Assembly (NCBI RefSeq): GCF_900185595.1
Contig: NZ_FYBH01000017.1
Coordinates: 1-34,147, forward strand
DNA from: Calothrix rhizosoleniae SC01
Lineage (GTDB): Bacteria > Cyanobacteriota > Cyanobacteriia > Cyanobacteriales > Nostocaceae
Length of the DNA: 34,147 nucleotides
Direction: 5' to 3'
Within the stretch, counting starts at the first letter, position 1; each line of letters starts with the position of its first letter. The position numbers were made by a program, and so were the translations under genes. Positions 26,834-34,147 of the stretch are shown piece after piece. The notes under the pieces were generated by a model. That model did no database searches. It was given only the letters and a program-made list of their open reading frames with translations, and had not been told where the DNA came from.

Positions 26834-27014
26834 AATTCACTGCGATGTGCCCCACCACTGCATATCCAAATTGCTGTACCACCTGGGCAGCTGCAACATC
26901 TCGATTGGCTTCATAACCGCATTCAGAGCATTTGTAAATATTAAGCCACTGGTCGAAAGTCTGGCGTTGCCCATCGGCAGGTATGAGCTTGTATTCGTAG
27001 GTTAGATTCAACAT
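26808..27014 (-). pseudogene. Internally deleted IS200/IS605-type tnpB
   Basis: The 68-residue frame joins a TnpB N-terminus (MLNLTYEYKLIPADGQRQTF followed by DQWLNI) directly and in frame to the C-terminal zinc-finger segment (YKCSECGYEANRDVAAAQVV followed by QQFG). Intact TnpB is about 370-420 residues, so some 300 residues with the RuvC-like nuclease core are gone. Only the second CxxC pair of the zinc ribbon remains. Beyond the stop, the minus strand has AATCCCCACTCCTTCAGGA and AGGGAGTTGTCAA, like an IS605 right-end hairpin and cleavage site. It is a non-autonomous deletion derivative. It overlaps the start of the TetR gene by 26 bp. Confidence 0.8.
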
Positions 27015-27027
27015 ACAAACATTATAG

Positions 27028-27092
27028 GGGCAGGGAGCAGGGAGCAAGGGGAGAATTAAATTATCTGTAGCCATGATTTAGAGAAATGGTAT
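27028..27092. repeat. Second copy of the GGGCAGGGAGCA...GAAATGGTAT block
   Basis: This nearly repeats the right half of the element at 22805-22949: GGGCAGGGAGCAGGGAGC, a GGGGAGAATTA segment, TCTGTAGCCATGATTTAGAG and the terminal AAATGGTAT. The left half and left ATACC end are not present; the tnpB remnant adjoins instead. This suggests a compound or nested insertion. Confidence 0.6.
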
Positions 27093-27142
27093 TACACCCA
27101 GTTTTTCAGTCATCTAAACCTTTACGTTTCTTAACACCAGAG

Positions 27143-27171
27143 TTGACAATGTAAATATACGGAGATACATT
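27143..27171 (+). promoter_or_regulatory. Promoter with operator-like dyad for the flavoprotein gene
   Basis: TTGACA (27143-27148) and TACATT (27166-27171) are separated by exactly 17 bp, a good sigma-70 type promoter. AATGTA (27148-27153, overlapping the last base of the -35) and TACATT (27166-27171, the -10 itself) form an inverted repeat with a 12 bp spacer, the position expected for a repressor site. The divergent TetR protein is the obvious candidate to bind it. The gene's ribosome-binding site AGGAGGA is at 27210-27216. Confidence 0.55.
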
Positions 27172-27223
27172 GATGTTGTCGCTGTAAACATATGATATTC
27201 CCTTTGAGTAGGAGGAAGCAATC

Positions 27224-28882
27224 ATGAAAACTACACATACTGCTAGGGATTATGATTTGATTTTGATTGGTTCTGGGATGGGTGCATTAACTGTTGCGAG
27301 TTTAATGGCACAGCTGCGTGGTAAGCGAATCTTGGTATTAGAGCGTCATTTTCGTGCGGGGGGATTTACCCACGCTTTCAGTCGGAAAAATTTCCATTGG
27401 GATGTAGGGGTTCATTACATTGGGCAGATGGGTGAAGGGGGTTCCATCCGTAGCCTTTTTGATTTGATTACTGGTAAAGGCGTGCAATGGTCAAAAATGC
27501 CAGAACCTTTTGAAAAGTTTGTTTACCCTAATTTAAAGTTTGATTTATATGGTGATAAGAAACGGTTTATTGCTGATTTAGTGCAGCTGTTTCCGGCAGA
27601 GGAAAAAGCAATTCGGCAATACTTTCAGGATATTTCCAAAGCTTCCACTGCCTTGTTTTTCCATACCATGCGGCAAAATGGTACTCCTGTGTTTAAGTTA
27701 GTGGGGTGGTTAGGAAAATTCTGGAATTCCATCAGTCTAGATCTAACAACCAAAGAATATTTAGATAGTCATTTTCAAAATCCTCAACTGAAAGCACTGC
27801 TAGTATCTCAGTGGGGAACCTACGGCTTACCACCAGCTCAGAGTCCCTTTGTCATGCACGCCACCATTGTTAATCATTATTTGCAAGGTGGTTACTATCC
27901 TGTGGGTGGTGCGGGAAACATTGCTGACAGCGTGCAATCCATTGTGGAAAGCAAAGGTGGTAAATTTTTAATTAATCGGGAAGCTACAGAAATTTTACGC
28001 GATCGCGGTGAAGTTGCAGGGGTGAGAGTGCGGAAAGTTAATACCCCTAACAAGGATGAGTTTGAAGAATATTATGCCCCTGTGGTGGTTTCCAATGTGG
28101 GAGCAGCCAATACTTATTTGAAACTGATTCCCCCCGACTACCCGATTCCCTTCCGCCAATCTCTAGCTGAATTTGTCCGTCAGCATCCTCCAGCTACCAA
28201 TGTTATGGTGTATTTGGGTTTAAAGGATGACCCCAGAAAACTAGGATTTCACGGGGAGAACCATTGGATATACGAACAATTTGACCATGATGCTATCTAT
28301 GAACAAAGAAGCAGTTGGATTAAAAATGGTCAACCAGTACAGGCTTATATTTCCTTCCCATCCTTAAAAGATCCCCAAGCCAAGACTCACACAGCAGAAA
28401 TCCTCACCTTTGCGGATTATGATACCTTTATTTCCTGGCAGAATCAGCAATGGCGGCATCGAGATACAGAATACAAAGCCCTAAAACAACATATTAGTCA
28501 GACATTAATTGACCTCGTAAATAAACATTATCCTGGTTTTGCCGACATTGTGGACTATGTAGAAGTATCAACGCCACTCACCAATGAATATTTTACCGCC
28601 CATCCCCAGGGAGGCATTTATGGATTGTCATTTAAGTCAGAACGTTTCCAACCAGAGAACTTGCCTTGGACTAAAGTAAAAACACCATTGCCGGGTTTGT
28701 ACTTAACAGGTGTAGATATTTATATGGGTGGCATTGTCCCTGCTGTTATGAGTGGGGTAATGACAACCAGTAATTTACCCGATGGGATTTCTATACCTCA
28801 AGCTTTTGCAATGGCAGCAAAGGCAAATAGGGGAGCAGGGGAGCAGGGAAATATAAAGATGAAGTCAATTGTAGAAAGTTAG
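27224..28882 (+). CDS. FAD-dependent oxidoreductase, RetSat/CRTISO-like
   Basis: This 552-residue flavoprotein belongs to the phytoene-desaturase-like superfamily. It shows the FAD Rossmann motif DLILIGSGMGALTVASLMAQ with VLERHFRAGGFTHAF (about residues 11-51), WDVGVHYIGQMGEGG (65-79), GGYYPVGGAGNIADSVQSI (about 223-241), and the C-terminal FAD-binding GLYLTGVDIYMGGIVPAVMS (near 500-519). VHYIG and the C-terminal block are closest to retinol saturases and carotene isomerase-like enzymes, so it probably saturates or isomerises a polyene or carotenoid-derived substrate. The substrate is not deducible. The tail (NRGAGEQGNIKMKSIVES) is partly encoded by GGGAGCAG repeats. A strong ribosome-binding site (AGGAGGA) supports the ATG. 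It is probably controlled by the divergent TetR regulator. Confidence 0.82.
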   Translation: MKTTHTARDYDLILIGSGMGALTVASLMAQLRGKRILVLERHFRAGGFTHAFSRKNFHWDVGVHYIGQMGEGGSIRSLFDLITGKGVQWSKMPEPFEKFVYPNLKFDLYGDKKRFIADLVQLFPAEEKAIRQYFQDISKASTALFFHTMRQNGTPVFKLVGWLGKFWNSISLDLTTKEYLDSHFQNPQLKALLVSQWGTYGLPPAQSPFVMHATIVNHYLQGGYYPVGGAGNIADSVQSIVESKGGKFLINREATEILRDRGEVAGVRVRKVNTPNKDEFEEYYAPVVVSNVGAANTYLKLIPPDYPIPFRQSLAEFVRQHPPATNVMVYLGLKDDPRKLGFHGENHWIYEQFDHDAIYEQRSSWIKNGQPVQAYISFPSLKDPQAKTHTAEILTFADYDTFISWQNQQWRHRDTEYKALKQHISQTLIDLVNKHYPGFADIVDYVEVSTPLTNEYFTAHPQGGIYGLSFKSERFQPENLPWTKVKTPLPGLYLTGVDIYMGGIVPAVMSGVMTTSNLPDGISIPQAFAMAAKANRGAGEQGNIKMKSIVES

Positions 28883-28978
28883 ATAATTTATTTTTTGGAG
28901 TTTCCTCAATCAACCAACCATTTTGACTTTTGACTTCCGTGCAGGGGCACTAGTCTCGCCAAAGATAATCCGTTATCC

Positions 28979-29008
28979 ATGTGTCGCATTCTTTTTTTAA
29001 ATTGGTAT
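28979..29008. repeat. End of an ATACC-type repeat element
   Basis: TGTCGCATTCTTTTTTTAAA followed by TTGGTAT closely matches the right end of the element at 25804-25988. A convincing left end is not visible; AACCATTTTGACTTTTGAC at about 28916 is a possible decayed partner, which would make the element about 95 bp, between the flavoprotein and DUF6671 stops. Confidence 0.5.
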
Positions 29009-29017
29009 TAGGATGAA

Positions 29018-29881
29018 TCACGGATTACAGTACATACATTGTGCTGGTTCAGCAAACTCCTTACCGTTGGGAAATAATTTTTCTTGAGTAAAACCACATT
29101 TTTGACATTGATATACTACAGTCTTAGTTAAGGCAGTTGGCATATGACAAAGTTCGCATGGCAATCCTGCAACTATACGAGTAATATCAAAGCCTGGTGT
29201 TGAACATTTGGGGCAACGACTATTAATTTTTTTGACCAAATTATAGGTTGCTTTGGCAATATTTGTCATCCGGGTTGGATTATACATTGCCCGCATATCA
29301 GTTTCTAAATAAGCTTTCCCTGTAGATGACTTTTCCAATACCAAATTTACAGCTTCTACAAGTTTTTCTTCTGTAATAATTCCTTTAATTATATTATTAC
29401 TATCCTTTGGTAATTCCTCACACATCACAACCAAACCATGTTCTGGAAAACCAACTTTATCCGCAAACTCTAATGCTTGTTCCACATTCTGAACCATAAG
29501 ATGATTATGATTAGTTGCTGTAGACAATTCTTGACCAATAATTTCGATATCTTGTTCTTTATCTATAAAAATGACAATTTCTCTATTACTCGTAATATAA
29601 GGCAAACTGGGATGGGGCCCGAAACTACCTTCACTAGCAATCGCAACACTCTCACCTGTAATATCTAGGGCTTTTTCTGCTTTTAATCTAGCTGCTTCGA
29701 TTTGATTTCCTGGTCTTTTAATTTCCCTAGTAAAAGTACCAAATATATCTGTATTAAAACCTGGTGGCACCATAACTTTCAGACCTAATTCATTGTCCAA
29801 AATTGGAGCAATTACCTGATCCTTTTGATGCATGGTAGCCAGAATCGCAACTCGATTAATAAATAATGCTTCCCTTCCCAT
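29018..29881 (-). CDS. DUF6671 zinc-ribbon protein
   Basis: This 287-residue cytoplasmic protein matches what I know as DUF6671: VAILATMHQKDQVIAPILDN, PGFNTDIFGTFTREIKRPGN and ASEGSFGPHPSLPYITSNRE in the N-terminal half. The C-terminal 70 residues carry four CxxC pairs (CPKC, CELC, CQKC, CMYC), which should form two zinc ribbons. The conserved block TDMRAMYNPTRMTNIAKA lies between. The biochemical function is unknown to me; DMRAMYNPTRM with zinc ribbons hints at nucleic-acid or nucleotide binding, which is inference only. It is divergent from the M61 peptidase, with about 250 bp between, in which I see nothing specific. Confidence 0.75.
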   Translation of the reverse strand: MGREALFINRVAILATMHQKDQVIAPILDNELGLKVMVPPGFNTDIFGTFTREIKRPGNQIEAARLKAEKALDITGESVAIASEGSFGPHPSLPYITSNREIVIFIDKEQDIEIIGQELSTATNHNHLMVQNVEQALEFADKVGFPEHGLVVMCEELPKDSNNIIKGIITEEKLVEAVNLVLEKSSTGKAYLETDMRAMYNPTRMTNIAKATYNLVKKINSRCPKCSTPGFDITRIVAGLPCELCHMPTALTKTVVYQCQKCGFTQEKLFPNGKEFAEPAQCMYCNP

Positions 29882-30134
29882 TGTTTGCCTTTAATTTTGA
29901 ATCTGATTGTCAGCCAGACAGAAATATTAAGTCCCTTACTTCTGACTCTGGTTTTTCTGTACCTCTGCTGTTAATTAAGACTATTATCCAGTAGTAAACA
30001 ATATTTTGTCACAGTTGGCAAAATATATAAACAACGCAAGAAACAAACATATTTTTATCATTTAGTTAAAAGCCTTGCTATATCATGGTTATAAAATATG
30101 TTAATTAGGAGATCAATCCAAAATCTAAAATTGT

Positions 30135-31934
30135 ATGACTGAAGCAACAGTATCCCATTCTGCTCCTCTCCTGGAAGAATCTCTACCCAAGATTCATTAT
30201 CAGGTAGCTATGCCTCAACCAGCAACCCACCTATTTAAAGTGACGTTGCATATCCAAAATGTCTCATCACCAATTCTGGATTTAAAATTACCAGTGTGGA
30301 CACCCGGCTCTTACCTAGTCCGGGAATATGCTAAATACTTGCAGGATTTTACTGTCGCTTCTGTCAATCAGCCTTTATCTTGGAGCAAAATTAGTAAAAA
30401 TCACTGGCAAGTAAGTACAGAAAATGTTGCAGAAGTTACTGTTGAATATAGTATTTTCGCCAATGAGCTATCTGTACGTACAAATCACTTAGATAGTTCC
30501 CATGGTTATTTCAACGGTGCAGCTTTATTCCTGAGAGTTATAGATGAGGAAAAGCAACCAATGCAGGTGACTATTATCCCACCTAATGACCAATGGCAAA
30601 TTACAACAGCTTTACCCACAATCCCAGGCAAAAGTCATACCTTCCTGGCAGCAAATTTTGATACCTTGGTTGATAGTCCCTTTGAAATTGGCACTCACCA
30701 GCTACATCATTTTCAGGTGATGGGTAAGCCCCATGAATTGGCAATTTGGGGAGAGGGTAATTTTCAGGTGAAGCAGATGATTGCTGATATTACCAAAATT
30801 ATCCAAGTAGAGGCAAAAATGTTTGCAGGTTTGCCCTATGATAAATATCTATTTATCTTGCACCTATTTTCTCAAGCTTATGGTGGGTTAGAACATAAGA
30901 ATAGTTGTTCGTTAATATATCAGAGATTTGGATTCCGCGATCGCCAAAAATACGAACGCTTCATGCAGTTGGTAGCCCATGAATTTTTTCATCTGTGGAA
31001 TGTCAAACGGATTCGACCCCAAGAATTGTCAGTATTTGACTATGACCAAGAAAACTATACCCCTTGTCTGTGGTTTTGTGAAGGTACAACCAGCTACTAT
31101 GATCTGCTAATTCCCTTCAGAGCTGGAATTTATGATACCCAGTCATTTTTGCAGAATTGGAGCAAGGAAATTACTAGATTCTTGAATACACCAGGAAGAA
31201 AAGTCCAGCCATTGACAGAATCTAGTTTTGATGCATGGATTAAATTATATCGTCCCCATGCCCACAGCCCTAATTATCAGATTTCCTACTATTTAAAAGG
31301 GGAAATGATATCACTATTATTGGATTTATTAATTCGTTCTCAGCACCAAAATCAACGTTCCTTAGATGATGTCATGGTACAGATGTGGGAGCAATTTGGT
31401 AAATCCGAAGTTGGTTATACTTCCGCACAACTCAAGGAAGTGATTGAGTCGGTAGCTGGTAAAGATTTAACTGATTTTTACCAAAAATATATTACAGGTA
31501 CACAAGAGTTACCTTTCAATGAATATTTAGAACCTTTTGGTTTGCAACTAGTCGCAGATACAGAAAAAGTACCCTTTTTCGGAATTAGAGTAAGTAGAGA
31601 ATCTGGACGGGAAGTGATTAAGTTTGTGGAAGTAGATTCCCCAGCACATTCAGCAGGAATTGATGCAGGAGATGAACTACTGGCAATTGATGGCTTAAGA
31701 GTTAGTGAAAATCAACTTAGCGATCGCCTCCAAGACTACCAACCCCAAGATACCATCCAAGTAACATTTTTTCACCACGACCAACTATGTTCCGTACCTG
31801 TCACCTTGGATAAACCACATCCTCATAAATATCAGGTAGTACCCATAACAAACCACTCTGAGATTCAAAAACAGAATTTTTCCGCCTGGTTAGGTACTTC
31901 CTTGACAGATATAGCGCTAGACGCAAGTAATTAA
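30135..31934 (+). CDS. M61 family metallopeptidase with PDZ domain
   Basis: This 599-residue protein has the M61 (glycyl aminopeptidase) architecture. An N-terminal beta domain (about 18-180, with VWTPGSYLVREYAKYLQDF near 54-72) precedes the catalytic domain with the zinc site HEFFH at 282-286 (AHEFFHLWNVKRIRP) and the third ligand Glu in CEGTTSYYD about 30 residues later. A PDZ domain follows at about 480-560 (VDSPAHSAGIDAGDELLAID). GGLEHKNS near 250 is the conserved substrate-strand motif. It has no signal peptide, so it is probably cytoplasmic and trims peptides. The length is normal. AATCAGT-type short repeats follow the stop at about 31937-31958. Confidence 0.92.
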   Translation: MTEATVSHSAPLLEESLPKIHYQVAMPQPATHLFKVTLHIQNVSSPILDLKLPVWTPGSYLVREYAKYLQDFTVASVNQPLSWSKISKNHWQVSTENVAEVTVEYSIFANELSVRTNHLDSSHGYFNGAALFLRVIDEEKQPMQVTIIPPNDQWQITTALPTIPGKSHTFLAANFDTLVDSPFEIGTHQLHHFQVMGKPHELAIWGEGNFQVKQMIADITKIIQVEAKMFAGLPYDKYLFILHLFSQAYGGLEHKNSCSLIYQRFGFRDRQKYERFMQLVAHEFFHLWNVKRIRPQELSVFDYDQENYTPCLWFCEGTTSYYDLLIPFRAGIYDTQSFLQNWSKEITRFLNTPGRKVQPLTESSFDAWIKLYRPHAHSPNYQISYYLKGEMISLLLDLLIRSQHQNQRSLDDVMVQMWEQFGKSEVGYTSAQLKEVIESVAGKDLTDFYQKYITGTQELPFNEYLEPFGLQLVADTEKVPFFGIRVSRESGREVIKFVEVDSPAHSAGIDAGDELLAIDGLRVSENQLSDRLQDYQPQDTIQVTFFHHDQLCSVPVTLDKPHPHKYQVVPITNHSEIQKQNFSAWLGTSLTDIALDASN

Positions 31935-32101
31935 TAAGTAATCAGTAATCAGTAATAAGTTTACTGTTCACGGGTTTGGTGCTTCAACAATGTCCTAACC
32001 TATACTAAAGAGTAAAATTTTGACTTGCACTTAGTGCCATATTATCAGGAGATGAGGAGATTATGAGCAATACCCATGATTTCATCATCTCACTTCTTCA
32101 T

Positions 32102-34147
32102 CTAAAATATTGAACCTTTAGAATGGAGTATATCTGTTGCTTGTTGGGAAGAAAGGGGTCGATAAAATAGAAAACCTTGTACATTCTCACATTTAATAGA
32201 TTTCAAAAACTCCAGTTCTTCTTCCTTTTCCACTCCTTCAGCAGTTAGCTTCAAACCTAAATTTTGTCCCAAGGTTACAATTGCCTTGACAATATGCAAC
32301 ATTTTTGCGTCAGTTGTTAACTCTTTAATAAAAGAACGATCTATTTTCAGATTGTGAAGTGGTAACATCTGCAAACGGGATAGGGAAGAATAGCCAGTAC
32401 CAAAATCATCAATCGAAAGATGAATACCCATTTTTTGCAATTCTTGCAACTTAGTTTTAGTAAAAGATAGATCCTCTATAGCAGTGGTTTCCGTAATTTC
32501 TAGTTCTAAATATTGCGCTTCTAAACCAGTCTCCTGCAAAATATTAGCCACAATTTCCACCAAATTGGGTTGACGGAACTGCTTAAGAGCAAGATTGACA
32601 GCCATCGTTAGGGGAGGTAATCCAGCATCCTGCCATATTTTAGTTTGTTTACAAGCTGACCGTAAAACCCATTCGCCAATGGGTATAATTAATCCATTTT
32701 ACTCTGCAATGGGAATAAAAGTACTGGGAGATATCAGTCCCATATCCGGATGTTGCCAACGTAACAGTGCTTCCATCCCCGTAATCTGACTCGTGGTGAT
32801 GTCAATGCGAGGTTGATAATACACCACTAATTCATTTCGTTCTAAAGCATGACGTAAACACTTTTCTAAATTGAGTAATTCTGGATTTTTGCTACTCAAT
32901 GAAGTAGTGTAAAACTGATAGTTATTCCTTCCCTGTTCCTTGGCATAATACAAAGCCGCATCTGCATGTTGAATGAGAGTTTCATCATCTGGGCTATACT
33001 CATCTAAAAGAGCAATACCTAAACTGGCACTGATAAAAAGCTCATTTCCGTCAAGATGAAAGACCTTTTCTAAGGATTCTAGGACTCTTCCAGCTACATT
33101 TACCACCTCATCAATATATTGGATGCGAGGTAATAGGATTGTAAATTCATCACCACCCCAACGGGCAACAATATCTCCAGCTCTGAGAGATTCTCTTAAT
33201 CTATAGGCAACATCTTGTAGTAATTTGTCTCCCAATGTATGCCCTAAAGTGTCATTGATAATCTTAAATCTGTCTAGATCGAGGAACATCACAGCTAAAC
33301 TTTCTTCATTTCGAGATGCATTGGCAAGAGATTGAGTGAGCTGTTGATTAAATAGTGAACGATTGGGCAACCCTGTAAGGTTATCATGGAGAGCTTGGTG
33401 ACGAATGATTTCCTCCACTTTTTGGCGTTGCCAAAAATTACTAATATTGGCAGCCATTGTCACTAAAGCTGATTCTTCCTGCTTAGTCCATTGCCGCTGC
33501 TTGACACAATCGGCTAAACCCACATAACCCCATAATTGATTTTCTAACCGTAAAGGTACTATAATGAAGGATTGGACATCATCCTTAATTAAAAATTCTT
33601 GTTCTCCAGGAGTAAATTCTGGTGTAACACCGCTAATAGAATTGCCTTCGGATAGTATGGAGTACCAACGAGATAATCCACAAAGATCATAAGCTTGATT
33701 CTGCCAATGAGTACGGGAAACTGTCATCTCAGGTGAACTCGTCCATTCATATCTCAAGCTAATAGCCATGTCTCCTGTCGTTGAATGGAGATGGTTCTCA
33801 AATAGATATACCCGATCTGCATTGGCTGCTTCACCAAGTATGGCTAGAGCTTGATTTATGGCTGTTTCATAATTCATTTCCGCCAATAAATAATTAGCAG
33901 CATCAGCAACCGCTTTTAAAAGGCGATCCCGTTGGCGTATTGCTGCTTCAGCTCGTTTTTTATCAGTAATATCACTAGTAATAAAAGTTCTAATTAAATC
34001 GCTTTCAGGAATATAATGAACGGACTGTTCAAAAAATTCTTGTTCTACCTCCACCTCCCGCATAAAAGAACTTCCCTGGCAATCCTGTACCGCAGAAGAG
34101 AGCCCTGTTAATATCGGATGTTGGGGACCTTTTTTTCTTAAATTGGG
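32102..34147 (-). pseudogene. PAS-GAF-GGDEF-EAL protein with internal stop, partial at window edge
   Basis: One reading frame runs from the right window edge to 32102, broken only by TAA at 32699-32701. In order it has a PAS end (SFMREVEVEQEFFEQSVHYI ... FITSDITDKKRAEAAI), a GAF domain (AINQALAILGEAANADRVYL ... GYVGLADC), a diguanylate cyclase domain with intact GGDEF (DIVARWGGDEFTILLP), and an EAL phosphodiesterase domain starting at YYQPRIDITTSQITGMEALL. The stop falls just after STFIPIAE, where homologues have a second Glu (GAA or GAG to TAA). The frame then resumes as NGLIIPIGEWVLRSACKQTK, with DDFGTGYSSLSRL and the end GFLFYRPLS preserved. Without readthrough, the cyclase is made but most of the EAL domain is lost. 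An internal ATG at 34063 is not the true start. Confidence 0.85.

Overview
The window looks like chromosomal DNA from a filamentous, probably heterocyst-forming cyanobacterium (Nostocales-like). It has a moderately low GC content and about twenty copies of the HIP1 octamer GCGATCGC. It carries cyanobacterium-restricted genes: petG, cytM, a COP23 protein, DUF3370 and the arginine dihydrolase agrE. Intergenic DNA is full of tandem 7-8 bp repeats and short inverted-repeat elements, as is typical of this group. The genus cannot be decided from the sequence alone.

Layout, left to right. 1-1631 is the edge of a surface-polysaccharide locus: a broken sulfotransferase and an intact Wzx-type flippase, both on the minus strand. 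2033-5308 is an RND efflux permease split by a 127 bp MITE-like element. It is followed by a probably frameshifted small ORF and tRNA-Val(UAC). 5821-13469 is mainly housekeeping: a DUF2227 metal-binding protein, mazG, queA, a conserved hypothetical, yraN, a lumenal pentapeptide protein, cytM, petG, rsmD, hisH and a C15-peptidase-like protein. 13509-19296 holds DUF3370, COP23, ruvC, a yvcK-family gene and tsaE. 19297-20533 has no gene. 20534-25671 carries agrE, a small membrane protein and a Ser/Thr kinase. 26150-28882 is a divergent pair, a TetR regulator and a RetSat/CRTISO-like flavoprotein, with an internally deleted IS605-type tnpB between them. 29018-34147 has DUF6671, an M61 metallopeptidase and a PAS-GAF-GGDEF-EAL signalling gene. 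That last gene runs off the right edge and is interrupted by one in-frame TAA.

Most genes stand alone or in pairs rather than in long operons. Functional themes are photosynthetic electron transport (petG, cytM, lumenal pentapeptide protein), tRNA and rRNA modification (queA, tsaE, rsmD), nucleotide and DNA maintenance (mazG, ruvC), and amino-acid metabolism (hisH, agrE). The TetR/oxidoreductase pair is the clearest candidate local regulatory circuit.

I did not find a convincing new multi-gene system. The strongest unusual signal is how mobile and repeat DNA is reshaping genes. A TA-flanked MITE kills an RND pump with an exactly reversible footprint. An IS605-type remnant appears to have supplied a new N-terminus to a TetR regulator. 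Heptamer or octamer repeat arrays write the last residues or stop codons of rsmD, queA, DUF3370 and the RetSat-like gene. A single nonsense codon truncates a c-di-GMP enzyme.
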